Positions 14,744 to 24,315 of a stretch of DNA of 28,876 nt are shown one piece after another (position 1 is the stretch's first letter; every line of letters starts with the position of its first letter). Below the pieces are notes generated by a model, which saw only the letters and a list, made by a program, of their open reading frames with translations, searched no databases and had not been told where the DNA came from. This DNA is from an uncultured Clostridia bacterium (GTDB lineage: Bacteria > Bacillota > Clostridia > Christensenellales > Borkfalkiaceae), in the NCBI GenBank assembly GCA_905235815.1, contig CAJOMT010000013.1:1-28876 (forward strand). The letters are read 5' to 3'. The position numbers and the translations under genes were made by a program.

Positions 14744-17305
14744 ATGATAAAATTAAAAGATATAGGCAAGTATTACGAACTCAATGACAAAAAGTTAAAC
14801 GTATTAAAAAAAATAAATATAAATTTCAGAGAGTCTGAGTTCGTATGTATACTCGGCCCGTCCGGCTGCGGCAAGACGACGCTTTTAAATATAATCGGCG
14901 GACTTGACAGATACACTTCCGGAGACTTGTCGATAAACGGTAAGTCTACCAAGAGTTTTACGGATTCGGATTGGGATTCGTACAGAAACCATGAAGTCGG
15001 ATTTGTTTTCCAAAGTTATAATCTCATACAGCACCAAACCGTACTCGAAAACGTGGAAACGGCGCTTACGATCTCGGGAGTTAAGGCGAGTGAACGCAAA
15101 AAGAGGGCAATTAAAGCGCTCGTAAAAGTGGGACTTGAAGACCATTTAAGGAAAAAGCCTCGTCAACTTTCGGGCGGCGAAATGCAAAGAGCCGCTATTG
15201 CGAGAGCGCTCGTGAACAACCCGACCGTAATTCTCGCCGATGAACCGACGGGTGCGCTTGACAGTCAGAATTCCGTGCAAGTAATGGATATTCTGAAAGA
15301 TATTTCCAAAAATCGTCTGGTCGTAACCGTTACGCATAACGATGAACTCGCAAACCGCTACGCAACTCGTATTATCAGAATTTCCGACGGCGAGATCATA
15401 TCGGACAGCAATCCGTATTATCCCGAGAAAGAAGTCGAGCGCAAAGAAGAAAAGCCTCAAAAGGGTTCGGTTATGCCGTATTCTCTCGCAATGAAACTCA
15501 GTTTCAAGAACTTGCTCGGCAAAAAGGTGAGGACTATACTGACGGCGGTTGCGTCCGCCATTTCCATAGTCGGAATCACTATGGTGCTGGCGTGTTCTAA
15601 CGGCCTTAACGCATATATAGACAAAATTCAGAACGACACTATGAGCGGTACGCCTATACAAGTAAGCGAAACCGACTACGACTATTCGGGCTACATAGAA
15701 ACATTATTCGGATATTTGCCTTCCGTTAGCGGAAGTTCTTCGGGCGGAAATTCGGGTTCGAATAGCGTACCCAAATATCCGACTGACAGTATTTTGATAA
15801 ACCACGTACTTTCGAGAATGTCGACTGAACAGATAACGAATAATATAACTCAGGAATATCTCGATTACGTCTCTCGGTTCGATCCAAAGCGAGTAACTTA
15901 TAACCTCGAATATAACGTTTCTAAATACGTTTATAAATCGATACGAAAAGATATTAAGAGCAACGGAACGTATATCGATACGTATGATTTCGATTTTATG
16001 GTGACGAATACGAATAGGTGGATGCAAATTCCGTCGTCGAGAGAAATAGTTGAGGAGCAGTACGAAATAATAGGAAAATATCCGACGAATGCAAATGAAC
16101 TTGCGCTCGTTATAGGTAACGATTCCAAATTAACGGATGCGGTTTTGGCGTCCTACTATATCGACCTTTTTGCTTCCGAAACGGACGCAAACGGAGAGTT
16201 TTTGAAAGAATATTATACTTACGACGAAATTCTTTCTCCGGACACCAATTACGGAAAATTCAATTTGATAAGCGCTGACGATTATTTCTATATGGATACA
16301 GTCCGAAATAGCGACGGTACGGAAGTTACGGGATATAACGCCAACGTGTGTACGATAGCGGAATATATGCAAAAGACACGTCCGTTGTCCGAACAGGTCT
16401 GGGAAGATTTTATCAAGAGCCAATTCGGGGATTTTGCGTCCGAATTAAAGTGCTTTACGGGGCCGAAAAATAATTACGAACTGAAAATAGTCGGCATATT
16501 CAAGATGAAAGAGGATACGCAATACGGAATGTTTTCGTCCTCGCCGATATGCTATACGTCGGCATTGACAGAAAAGGTCAGAGCCGACGCATATAATACG
16601 GAAGTCGTTAAAGAGCAACTTGCAAGCCACGAAGAAAGTCTGCTTATTTCTTACGATTCAAACCGCAAAGTTTATTACCGCGAAAAAGATCTTACGGAAA
16701 AGAAATATAAGTCTGTTTTGAGTTCTATGGGTTGGGCGGAGATACCGAATAAAATCAAGTTTTATCCTAAAACGATAAGCGATAAAGACTACCTTATTGA
16801 GCGCCTCGACGCATATAACGAAGGCAAATCCGACGAAGACAAAATAAAGTATACGGATAACGTCGGATTTGCGATAGAATTCGTAAGGCAAGTAGTTTCG
16901 AGTATAAGTATAATTTTAATTGCCTTGACTTCGGTATCGCTGATCGTTTCTATAATAATGATGAGCGTGATAACGTACGTTTCCGTACTTGAAAGGACGA
17001 AGGAAATAGGAATTTTGCGAGCGGTTGGCGCAAGGAAGAAAGACGTAATGCGGCTTTTCGTTACAGAAACCGGAATAATAGGATTTACTGCGGGAATTTT
17101 GGGCTTGATAATAAATTCGTTTGCGGTTATGCCGATAAACGGGCTGTTGTATTCTATAACAAAGGTAAAAGGTTTTGCGTTTTTGAGTTGGTGGAACGTG
17201 CTGTTAGTCATAGTGATATCGACGTGCTTAACTATTTTAGCGGGACTTGTTCCGTCGCTTATGGCGGGCAAAAAAGATCCCGTCAAATCACTTAGGGCAG
17301 AATAA
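14744..17305 (+). CDS. Fused ABC transporter ATPase-permease, MacB/FtsX type
   Basis: 853 residues. The N-terminal ATPase (1 to about 225) has Walker A GPSGCGKTT (38-46), a Q-loop FVFQSYN, signature LSGGEMQRAAIARAL, Walker B VILADEPTGALD, and a switch His in VTVTHNDEL. It is followed by a first transmembrane helix (about 260-285), a large extracytoplasmic domain (about 290-715), and three C-terminal helices with the FtsX motif VLERTKEIGILRAVGARKKDV. This is the type VII (MacB-like) layout, with ATPase and permease in one chain in the order seen in many Bacillota. Such proteins usually export peptides or antibiotics, or transmit mechanical force rather than transport; the substrate is unknown. 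The extracellular domain contains a serine/glycine-rich stretch (SGSSSGGNSGSN). Its stop overlaps the next start by one base (TAATG). Confidence 0.93.
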   Translation: MIKLKDIGKYYELNDKKLNVLKKININFRESEFVCILGPSGCGKTTLLNIIGGLDRYTSGDLSINGKSTKSFTDSDWDSYRNHEVGFVFQSYNLIQHQTVLENVETALTISGVKASERKKRAIKALVKVGLEDHLRKKPRQLSGGEMQRAAIARALVNNPTVILADEPTGALDSQNSVQVMDILKDISKNRLVVTVTHNDELANRYATRIIRISDGEIISDSNPYYPEKEVERKEEKPQKGSVMPYSLAMKLSFKNLLGKKVRTILTAVASAISIVGITMVLACSNGLNAYIDKIQNDTMSGTPIQVSETDYDYSGYIETLFGYLPSVSGSSSGGNSGSNSVPKYPTDSILINHVLSRMSTEQITNNITQEYLDYVSRFDPKRVTYNLEYNVSKYVYKSIRKDIKSNGTYIDTYDFDFMVTNTNRWMQIPSSREIVEEQYEIIGKYPTNANELALVIGNDSKLTDAVLASYYIDLFASETDANGEFLKEYYTYDEILSPDTNYGKFNLISADDYFYMDTVRNSDGTEVTGYNANVCTIAEYMQKTRPLSEQVWEDFIKSQFGDFASELKCFTGPKNNYELKIVGIFKMKEDTQYGMFSSSPICYTSALTEKVRADAYNTEVVKEQLASHEESLLISYDSNRKVYYREKDLTEKKYKSVLSSMGWAEIPNKIKFYPKTISDKDYLIERLDAYNEGKSDEDKIKYTDNVGFAIEFVRQVVSSISIILIALTSVSLIVSIIMMSVITYVSVLERTKEIGILRAVGARKKDVMRLFVTETGIIGFTAGILGLIINSFAVMPINGLLYSITKVKGFAFLSWWNVLLVIVISTCLTILAGLVPSLMAGKKDPVKSLRAE

Positions 17306-18234
17306 TGTCAAACTACGTGGAAGAAAAGAAATTATTAGTCGTCGCAATGGAAAATTCCAAGCGGCGAGGCATATTTTTTTCGGTTATGGCGGTTAGCAAG
17401 ATATTTGTTGCGATCGCCGTTCAACTCATATTTATCTTGATAAACAAGACTGAAAGTTCGGCGTATGCCTATACGCAATACGTTTTAGGCGGCGCAACGG
17501 TTATTGCCGTCATTGCGGCGATGACAAGAGCCTATAATTTAAAATTTGTCGAGAGCGTGAGACTTAATAAAACGGGCGCAAAATATTACCTTTTGGCGTT
17601 ACTTCTTTTCGTCGGAATGGTATTCGGGCTCTCGTCATTGAACGGGTATTTCATATCGTTTTTGGAAAAATTCGGCTATAAATATACCGAGCCTCCGCTT
17701 CCCGAATTTTCGGCACTCAACTATATTCTTGTCAGCCTGACCATCTGCATATTGCCGGCAGTATACGAGGAGTTTGCGTTCAGGGGCTTTATAGTCGGCG
17801 GACTCGGCGGAGCGGGGAAAATTCCCGTTGCGCTCGTAACCGCTTTTTTGTTCTCGATATACCATAGTAGTCCGGCACAGACGGTATATCAGTTTGCGGT
17901 CGGGTTTTGCTTTGCGCTTCTTGCGATAGAGAGCGGCTCGGTTATTCCGACGATGATCGTACACTTTATGAACAATTTTTTAATTGTCAACGCCTATTAT
18001 TTTTGGGGCGGCGGCGTCGATTTCGGAACGGTCGGGAATATAATTGCAACTGTTATAGGAGTGGCGAGCATAGTAGTATTTTTAGTGCTGACTTTAAAGG
18101 GTAAAAAGGGCGAAAAGGCCGAAAACGGAACGTTTGCGAGCAAGTGGTTTATACTTCGTTCGTTTATATTTGCGGCGCTTATAGGTACGATTGCGTATCT
18201 GGCGCTTTGGATAATAAATCTTTTAAACGTATGA
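17305..18234 (+). CDS. CPBP-family intramembrane metalloprotease (CAAX protease-like)
   Basis: 309 residues, polytopic membrane protein with about eight hydrophobic segments. The three CPBP/Abi motifs are present: EEFAFRG (about 155-161, the EExxxR motif), FSIYHSSP (FxxxH) and HFMNNF (HxxxN/B). These residues form the metal-dependent active site in the family. Members process prenylated proteins in eukaryotes; bacterial ones act in bacteriocin self-immunity or peptide processing. Placement directly after the ABC ATPase-permease, with a one-base overlap, hints that the two act on the same peptide or envelope target (inference). The stop overlaps rlmH by 4 bp. Confidence 0.9.
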   Translation: MSNYVEEKKLLVVAMENSKRRGIFFSVMAVSKIFVAIAVQLIFILINKTESSAYAYTQYVLGGATVIAVIAAMTRAYNLKFVESVRLNKTGAKYYLLALLLFVGMVFGLSSLNGYFISFLEKFGYKYTEPPLPEFSALNYILVSLTICILPAVYEEFAFRGFIVGGLGGAGKIPVALVTAFLFSIYHSSPAQTVYQFAVGFCFALLAIESGSVIPTMIVHFMNNFLIVNAYYFWGGGVDFGTVGNIIATVIGVASIVVFLVLTLKGKKGEKAENGTFASKWFILRSFIFAALIGTIAYLALWIINLLNV

Positions 18235-18689
18235 TAAAGATAAGACTTATAGCGGTCGGAAAGGTAAAGGAAGACTATTTCAGAAAGGCGACCGAAGAAT
18301 ATATAAAGAGACTTTCGAGATTTTGCGAATTCGAGATAGCGGAAGTCAAAGACGAAACGCTCGGCGAAAAAGAGAAAATTCTTTCGATCGAAGGCGAGAG
18401 AATAGAGAGGGCGGCAAGAGGCTATAAGGTTGCGCTTGCGGTAGAGGGAAAGAAGTATTCGTCCGAAGAATTTGCGGCGCTTATAAAAAAGGCGATAGAT
18501 AGGGGCGTCGGCGAAATTTCATTTATTATCGGCGGCAGTTACGGCATAGACGAGAGGGTAAAAAACGAATGTGACACCAAAATTTCATTTTCGGATATGA
18601 CGTTTCCGCATACGATGATGCGAGTACTGTTTACCGAACAATTATACAGGGCGTTTACAATAATAAATAATGCGGAGTATCATAAATGA
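18231..18689 (+). CDS. rlmH: 23S rRNA pseudouridine-1915 N3-methyltransferase RlmH
   Basis: 152 residues, a SPOUT-fold enzyme that methylates pseudouridine 1915 in helix 69 of 23S rRNA on the 70S ribosome, using SAM. I start at ATG 18231 (MIKIRLIAVGKVKEDYF), which overlaps the preceding stop (ATGA); a longer in-frame start at 18144 would lie inside the protease gene and add 29 residues foreign to the family. The SAM-binding knot motif FIIGGSYGIDERV and the C-terminal SFSDMTFPHTMMRVLFTEQL...YHK block are characteristic. It is followed with 4-bp overlap by tadA. Confidence 0.96.
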   Translation: MIKIRLIAVGKVKEDYFRKATEEYIKRLSRFCEFEIAEVKDETLGEKEKILSIEGERIERAARGYKVALAVEGKKYSSEEFAALIKKAIDRGVGEISFIIGGSYGIDERVKNECDTKISFSDMTFPHTMMRVLFTEQLYRAFTIINNAEYHK

Positions 18690-19135
18690 CGGAAAAAGAA
18701 AAGTTTATGGGTATGGCGCTTAAAGAGGCGGACAAAGCGGAAGAAAACGAAGAAGTTCCGATAGGCTGCGTCATAGTCAAAGACGGCAAAGTGATAGCCA
18801 AAGCGTACAATCAGCGCCAAAAAAAGAGAGTCGTTACTGCGCACGCCGAGATATTGGCGATAGAAAAGGCTTGTAAAAAAATCAAAGATTGGCGTTTAGA
18901 CGGTGCGGAAATGTACGTTACGTTAGAGCCTTGCGCAATGTGCGCCGGAGCGATAGCGGGATCGAGAATAAAAAAAGTTTACTTCGGCGCATACGAGAAG
19001 AAGGGCGGCGGAGTGGTAAGTAAATTCAATATATTATCCGAAAGCGGACTCAATCACGTTACGGACTATGAAGGCGGAGTGATGGAAGAAAGGTGTTCGG
19101 ACAAGTTAAAAAAATTTTTTAAAGATAGGCGATAA
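18686..19135 (+). CDS. tadA: tRNA-specific adenosine deaminase TadA
   Basis: 149 residues; converts A34 to inosine in tRNA-Arg(ACG) anticodons. The zinc-binding and catalytic HAEILAI motif (His53, Glu55) and PCAMCAGAI (two cysteines near residues 82-86) are present, with the family FGAYEKKGGGV segment and a closing KLKKFFKDRR. Length is normal. It starts on the stop of rlmH (ATGA overlap) and ends the long operon, its stop codon overlapping the start of an intrinsic terminator by two bases. Confidence 0.96.
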   Translation: MTEKEKFMGMALKEADKAEENEEVPIGCVIVKDGKVIAKAYNQRQKKRVVTAHAEILAIEKACKKIKDWRLDGAEMYVTLEPCAMCAGAIAGSRIKKVYFGAYEKKGGGVVSKFNILSESGLNHVTDYEGGVMEERCSDKLKKFFKDRR

Positions 19136-19160
19136 AAAGTTGTTTTGCGGCAACTTTTTA
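19134..19160 (+). terminator. Intrinsic terminator of the tadA operon
   Basis: A 9-bp stem, AAAAAGTTG (19134-19142) with CAACTTTTT (19151-19159), and an 8-nt loop. The stem is weak in G:C but ends in a T-run. It separates tadA from the prs promoter that begins only a few bases later. Confidence 0.7.
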
Positions 19161-19161
19161 C

Positions 19162-19190
19162 TTGCCAAATTTTTTTTAATTTTATATAAT
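19162..19190 (+). promoter_or_regulatory. Strong promoter of the prs-pth-mfd operon
   Basis: TTGCCA (19162-19167) and a consensus TATAAT (19185-19190) are 17 bases apart. The start near 19197 leaves a leader of about 52 bases with a GGAGGA site before ATG 19249. An in-frame ATG at 19195 is at or before the transcription start and is not used. Confidence 0.8.
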
Positions 19191-19248
19191 TTATATGTAT
19201 CTACAAAAGGCTGGTATGGCAGCCGGGATAAAATTTTTGGAGGAATGT

Positions 19249-20196
19249 ATGATTACACACAGTACGGAGATTAAACTATTTGCAGGCAATTCCAACAGAC
19301 AACTTGCGGAGGCTATAGCTTCCGAACTGAATCTTAAACTCAGCGCATGCGAAGTCGGCAGATTCAGCGACGGCGAGATAAGCGTTCACATGGAAGAAAC
19401 AGTGAGAGGCAGAGACATTTTCATAATTCAGTCAACTTGCGCTCCCGTAAACGAAAATCTTATGGAATTACTCATAATGATAGATGCGGCAAAGCGTGCG
19501 TCTGCCGGCAGAATAACGGCGGTAATACCTTATTTCGGGTATGCGAGACAAGACAGAAAGGCGAGAGCGAGAGACCCGATTACCGCAAAACTCGTAGCCG
19601 ATATGATAACTGCGGCAGGTGCGGACAGAATTTTGACTATCGATTTACACGCTCCGCAAATTCAAGGATTTTTCTCTATACCGCTCGACCATTTAATAGG
19701 CGGCCCCCTTCTTTACAAGCACTTTGCGAAACTCGTAGACGACGATTTTATCGTCGTATCGCCGGATATAGGTTCGGTTTCGAGGGCGAGAAGCGTAGCT
19801 TCGAAGTTGAATTGTCCTATGGCAATCGTAGACAAGAGAAGACCTAAGGCTAACCAGATAGAAGTAATGAACATAATAGGCGACGTAAAGGGCAAGAAGT
19901 GCTTGATGGTAGACGATATGATAGATACCGCCGGCACGATAGTACAAGGAGCGGAGGCGCTTTACAATAACGGCGCAAGTGAGATTTACGCTTGTTGCAC
20001 GCATGCGGTACTCAGCGGCCCTGCAATAGAGAGAATAAAGAATTCTCATATAACCAAACTCGTAACTCTCGATACCATTCCTCTTACGGAAGAAAAGAAG
20101 TTAGATAAAATAGAGGTTTTATCGGTAGCAAAACTCTTTGCTCTGGCGATAGAAAACATCTATCTTGACAAAAAAATGTCTGAAATATACGATTAA
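19249..20196 (+). CDS. prs: Ribose-phosphate pyrophosphokinase (PRPP synthetase)
   Basis: 315 residues; makes PRPP from ribose 5-phosphate and ATP for nucleotide, histidine and tryptophan synthesis. I take ATG 19249 (MITHSTEIKLFAG) because GGAGGA lies five bases upstream and class I enzymes begin this way. Present are the ATP-binding FGYARQDRKARARDPITAKL flexible loop, the signature TIDLHAPQIQGFF with its metal-binding His, and the PRPP-binding loop LMVDDMIDTAGTI. Length matches the family. It is first in an operon with pth and mfd; pth starts 15 bases after its stop. Confidence 0.97.
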   Translation: MITHSTEIKLFAGNSNRQLAEAIASELNLKLSACEVGRFSDGEISVHMEETVRGRDIFIIQSTCAPVNENLMELLIMIDAAKRASAGRITAVIPYFGYARQDRKARARDPITAKLVADMITAAGADRILTIDLHAPQIQGFFSIPLDHLIGGPLLYKHFAKLVDDDFIVVSPDIGSVSRARSVASKLNCPMAIVDKRRPKANQIEVMNIIGDVKGKKCLMVDDMIDTAGTIVQGAEALYNNGASEIYACCTHAVLSGPAIERIKNSHITKLVTLDTIPLTEEKKLDKIEVLSVAKLFALAIENIYLDKKMSEIYD

Positions 20197-20211
20197 AATT
20201 AAAGGTGAAAA

Positions 20212-20772
20212 ATGTATCTCGTCGTTGGGCTCGGCAATCCCGGCATAAAATATTTAAAAAATTTACATAATTTAGGTTTTATGGCTGTGGAACTTCTTGC
20301 CGAGCAAAACGGAGTTACCTTTGGCAAGAAAGGTTTTAAGGGTGAGTACGGCGAAAAGAATATCGACGGAAACAAAGTTATATTTTTAAAGCCTCAGACC
20401 TTTATGAATTTAAGCGGAGAAAGCATTTCCGAGATTTCTTCGTTTTATAAAATACCGCCTGAGAATATAATAGTTATATACGACGATATCGATATACCGA
20501 TAGGCTCTTTGAGGATAAGGCGTTCGGGTTCTGCCGGTACGCATAACGGAATGAGAAATATCGTCTCTTGCCTTAATACCACCGATTTTCCGAGGGTAAG
20601 GATAGGCACAAAACCGAGCGGTGATTATGAAATATTGAGTTACGTTCTTTCCGATATAAAGAAAGAGGACGAGCCGTTATTTAAAATTTCGGTTAATAAA
20701 GCGGTCGACGCCGTAAACGAACTCATACACGGAAATTCGTTCGAAAACGTAATGCAAAAGTATAACGGATAG
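20212..20772 (+). CDS. pth: Peptidyl-tRNA hydrolase
   Basis: 186 residues; frees tRNA from peptidyl-tRNA that drops off ribosomes. GLGNPG (6-11), catalytic His19 in LHNLGF, Asn in KPQTFMNLSGES, Asp in YDDIDIPIGSLRIR, and the HNGMRNI asparagine are all conserved. AAAGGTG lies upstream of the start. The usual residue pair before the catalytic His (TR) is NL here, a mild change. The prs-pth-mfd order is common in Bacillota; mfd starts three bases after its stop. Confidence 0.97.
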   Translation: MYLVVGLGNPGIKYLKNLHNLGFMAVELLAEQNGVTFGKKGFKGEYGEKNIDGNKVIFLKPQTFMNLSGESISEISSFYKIPPENIIVIYDDIDIPIGSLRIRRSGSAGTHNGMRNIVSCLNTTDFPRVRIGTKPSGDYEILSYVLSDIKKEDEPLFKISVNKAVDAVNELIHGNSFENVMQKYNG

Positions 20773-20775
20773 ACG

Positions 20776-23700
20776 ATGCTCGAAGATTATATAGATTTTA
20801 ATAAAATAGGCGGCGAAGCAGAAGAAGTAGTCGCCTCCGTCCGCAGTGGGATTCCCTCTGCGGTTTTTGGCGTTGACTTTGCCGAGAAGTGTCTTATAGC
20901 GTCAAACATTAAAATGCCCGTTTTATATATTGTTAAAGACGGACTTTACGGAATGAAAGTTGCGGAAGAAATTTCCGCTTTAAGCGGAGAAGAAGCGGTT
21001 TATTTAAACGCCAAAGACGACGTTTTACTTTATAAGACTTCTTTTGACAAGACCGTACTTTACAATCGTTTAAGCGCATTATATAAGATAAAGAACGGGG
21101 CGAAATTCGTTATTGCGACGTTTGAGAGTTTACTGCAATTATTCCCCAAAGACCTTTTGGAATTCAGTGTTGAAAAGGGCGGCACATACGATCTCGACGA
21201 AATTAAAAAAAGGCTCGTTGAGATGGGCTATAAGCGAATGGAATTTGCGGAGGCCAAAGCGACGTTCGCCGTTCGTGGCGACATAGTCGAAGTGTATCCC
21301 GTAAACGACGACTTCGTCTACCGAATAGATTTTTTCGGCGACGAGGCGGAATCGGTCATAAAGTGCGATCCCGAAAATAGGGAAGTAAGGGAATACGTAG
21401 ACGGTTTTACCGCGATAGCCGCTACCGATATAGTTATAAATGAAAGCGATAGGCGGGCGATACCGGAGAGATTAAACGAGTCGCTGAAAAAGTTTCGGGG
21501 CGATAGCGCCAAGGACGAAGCGAGGGCGATAGCACGGGAAATATCCGAAAAGGTAAGCGAGGGCAAAGCCGACGACGGCTTGCAGTTTATAATGCCGCTT
21601 TTATCGAGCGTTACCGACGATTTTGTATCGTTTATGCCGGAAGACACGGTCGTAATATACGACGAGTGCAAAATGCTTACGGACAATTTAACGGCGGTAA
21701 TCAAGGAGCATACGGAAAGGTGTCTTAATCTGTGCGAAAGCGGCAAGGGTTTTGATTTTACCGCAAGGCAACTCGGCGACAGCGTCAAACTCATAGAAAG
21801 ACTTTCAAAAAGGCGCAATCTCGCAATGCAGAATATCACAACCGCAGTAAATTTTTTCAATGCGTTAAAGACGTTTTCAGTTCGTTCGTCGGCGGTTGCT
21901 CGGTATTCGGCAAATCCGGAGTCATTGTACGTCGATATAGCGAATTGGAAATATAACGGGTATAAAGTCATAATATGTTGCGGTAACGGCGAGAGGGCGG
22001 CAAAACTTTACGACGACTTGGCAGACAGAAGAATTTTCACCGTCAAATCCGATGACGGCGAACTTAAAGGCGGTATGGCTCTCATTACGAGTTATTATCT
22101 TCCCACGGGAACGATATACCACTCCGCAAAGCTTGCCGTCGTAGGCACCGGCGACATATACCTTGCCAAAGACAGAGAAAAGCGAATAAAGAAAAAACGA
22201 GGCGACGTGTTCCAAGCCCCCGAAACGGGCGATTATGCCGTACACGAATCTTACGGTATCGGTTACGTAAAAGGCGTAAAGAGGATAACCACGCAAGAGG
22301 GCAGTAAGGACTATGTTGCGGTGGAATATTACGGCGGCGACGTGCTGTATATCGGCGTCGACAATATGGATAAACTCACGAAATACGTGGGCGGCGAAAA
22401 GCCGACGCTCAGTCGGATAGGCAGTAAGGAATTCGAGAGGATAAAAGCGAGAGTCAAAGCGTCGATTGCGCAGATGACCATAAACTTAAAGCAACTCTAT
22501 AAAAAGAGGAGCGAAAAGATAGGTTTCGAGTTTTCTCCCGACAATGCACTCAGCGAAGAATTCGACGAGGCTTTCGAGTTCGAGCCGACGGAAGACCAGA
22601 TCCAATCCATACAAGAGATAAAGGCGGATATGGAGAGCGGCAAAGTTATGGACAGACTTTTGTGCGGCGACGTCGGGTTCGGCAAAACGGAAGTGGCGTT
22701 CAGAGCGGCTTTCAAGGCGATACTCGACGGAAAACAAGTTGCGCTCGTCTGCCCGACCACCATACTTTGCGAACAGCATTACAGAAATGCGAAAGAAAGG
22801 TTCGACAAGTTCGGTATAAAAGTCGTTGCGCTCGATAGGTTCAAAACCGAAAAAGAGCAGAATAAAATAATAGACGAACTCGCCGTCGGAGACATAAATT
22901 TCGTGATAGGCACTCACAGATTGTTCGGTAAAGACGTCGAATTTTACGATTTGGGACTACTTATCATCGACGAGGAGCAGCGTTTCGGGGTAGAGCATAA
23001 AGAGAAACTCAAAACGCTCAAAGAAAACGTGGATACGCTGACGATGACGGCTACGCCGATACCGAGGACGTTGCATTTATCGCTGTCCGGGATAAGGGAT
23101 ATAAGTACGATAAACACTCCGCCGAAAGCGAGGATACCCGTGCAGACGTACGTTGCGGAGGAAAGCGACGCACTGATAACCGACGCCGTAAGACGAGAAC
23201 TCGCAAGAGACGGACAAGTGCTTATAATGTACAACCGAGTGGAGAGCATTTATAGGTTTGCCGATAACGTAAAAAATCTTTTGCCGGACGTCAGAATAAC
23301 CGTTGCGCACGGGCAAATGGACAAAAGGACGCTTGAAAACAGCGTGTTGAATTTTTACGAAGGCAATTCGGATATATTGATTGCTACGACAATAATAGAA
23401 AACGGTATAGATTTACCGAGAGCGAACACTTTGATAGTTATCGACAGCGACAAGCTCGGCTTATCCACTCTTTATCAGTTAAAGGGGAGAGTTGGAAGGA
23501 GTAACGTACTCGCTCACGCATATTTTACCTATAAAAAGGACAAAGTTTTAACAGATGCGTCTTATAAGAGGCTGAATGCGCTTATGGAATTCACCGAAAT
23601 GGGCAGCGGATACAAAATTGCGCTGAGAGATCTCGAAATAAGGGGAGCGGGGAACGTTCTCGGCAAAGAACAGCACGGACAGATGGATAAGATAGGCTAC

Positions 23701-24186
23701 GAGCTTTACAGTAAACTTTTAAAGGAGAGTTTAAGCGAAACGGGCGGCGAGCCGGAAATAGAGTTGGACGTAAAGATGAACGCATATATTCCGGAGACTT
23801 ACGTTGCGTCGTCCTCGTCGAGAATGGATATATATAAGCAAATAGCCGAAATAAAGACTGCGGAGGATAGGAACAGAATACGTTCGTCGCTCGCTGAAAA
23901 TTACGGAAAAGTCCCTGCCGAAGTCGATAATCTTATCGATATAGCGGAACTTAAACTTGCGGCGAGAAAGCGCGGTTGCGTAAAACTTGTGATATCCGAG
24001 AAGGCGGCGTTTGCGGAATTGGACGGTATAGAGAGGCTGAAAGACTCGGCATTTTTATCGAATATAACCGCAAATAAAGACGAAGTAACGCTCAGCGTTA
24101 CGGATACTCCGCGTCTGGTTTTCAAGACGGAAAACAGAAATACGGAATATATTGCCGAGCGAATGAGACGGATTTTTGATTTCTGA
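20776..24186 (+). CDS. mfd: Transcription-repair coupling factor Mfd
   Basis: 1136 residues; a DNA translocase that pushes stalled RNA polymerase off lesions and recruits UvrA. Domains in order: UvrB-like N-terminal part (1 to about 330) without a helicase motor, a linker, the RNA polymerase-interacting domain (about 480-545, VHESYGIGYVKGVKRI and YIGVDNMDKL), and the RecG-like translocase with Walker A GDVGFGKTE (about 633-641), DEEQRFG box and TATPIPRTLHLSL. The helicase C-terminal part follows with TTIIENGIDLPRANT and LKGRVGRS, then the TRCF C-terminal domain. Length is standard. No binding site is visible before the ATG three bases after the pth stop, so translation is probably coupled. 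Confidence 0.97.
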   Translation: MLEDYIDFNKIGGEAEEVVASVRSGIPSAVFGVDFAEKCLIASNIKMPVLYIVKDGLYGMKVAEEISALSGEEAVYLNAKDDVLLYKTSFDKTVLYNRLSALYKIKNGAKFVIATFESLLQLFPKDLLEFSVEKGGTYDLDEIKKRLVEMGYKRMEFAEAKATFAVRGDIVEVYPVNDDFVYRIDFFGDEAESVIKCDPENREVREYVDGFTAIAATDIVINESDRRAIPERLNESLKKFRGDSAKDEARAIAREISEKVSEGKADDGLQFIMPLLSSVTDDFVSFMPEDTVVIYDECKMLTDNLTAVIKEHTERCLNLCESGKGFDFTARQLGDSVKLIERLSKRRNLAMQNITTAVNFFNALKTFSVRSSAVARYSANPESLYVDIANWKYNGYKVIICCGNGERAAKLYDDLADRRIFTVKSDDGELKGGMALITSYYLPTGTIYHSAKLAVVGTGDIYLAKDREKRIKKKRGDVFQAPETGDYAVHESYGIGYVKGVKRITTQEGSKDYVAVEYYGGDVLYIGVDNMDKLTKYVGGEKPTLSRIGSKEFERIKARVKASIAQMTINLKQLYKKRSEKIGFEFSPDNALSEEFDEAFEFEPTEDQIQSIQEIKADMESGKVMDRLLCGDVGFGKTEVAFRAAFKAILDGKQVALVCPTTILCEQHYRNAKERFDKFGIKVVALDRFKTEKEQNKIIDELAVGDINFVIGTHRLFGKDVEFYDLGLLIIDEEQRFGVEHKEKLKTLKENVDTLTMTATPIPRTLHLSLSGIRDISTINTPPKARIPVQTYVAEESDALITDAVRRELARDGQVLIMYNRVESIYRFADNVKNLLPDVRITVAHGQMDKRTLENSVLNFYEGNSDILIATTIIENGIDLPRANTLIVIDSDKLGLSTLYQLKGRVGRSNVLAHAYFTYKKDKVLTDASYKRLNALMEFTEMGSGYKIALRDLEIRGAGNVLGKEQHGQMDKIGYELYSKLLKESLSETGGEPEIELDVKMNAYIPETYVASSSSRMDIYKQIAEIKTAEDRNRIRSSLAENYGKVPAEVDNLIDIAELKLAARKRGCVKLVISEKAAFAELDGIERLKDSAFLSNITANKDEVTLSVTDTPRLVFKTENRNTEYIAERMRRIFDF

Positions 24187-24230
24187 CGGTTAAAATTTTG
24201 AAAATTTTCACAAAAACACGCTTAAAAGTC

Positions 24231-24259
24231 TTGCAATGATTTGAATAATTTAGTATAAT
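24231..24259 (+). promoter_or_regulatory. Strong promoter of the foldase-like lipoprotein gene
   Basis: TTGCAA (24231-24236) and consensus TATAAT (24254-24259) with a 17-base spacer. The start near 24266 gives a 50-base leader with an AGGAG site at 24305-24309. No strong terminator separates it from mfd. Confidence 0.8.
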
Positions 24260-24315
24260 ATATTGTATCGTGGAATAAAACTGCGAATTTATAACTTTAC
24301 TTATAGGAGCGTCCT

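Noticed and set aside
18144..18230. 29-residue N-terminal extension of RlmH
   Set aside because: It is read out of frame through the protease gene. RlmH proteins begin with the MIKIRLIAVGK-type strand, which starts at 18231.
19195..19248. ATG 19195 as the prs start
   Set aside because: It lies at or before the predicted transcription start (about 19197), whereas ATG 19249 has GGAGGA upstream and matches the family start.
24190..24215. Hairpin after mfd (AAAATTTT repeats) as a terminator
   Set aside because: The stem has no G:C pairs and would be unstable. The strong promoter at 24231 explains the start of the next transcript without it.
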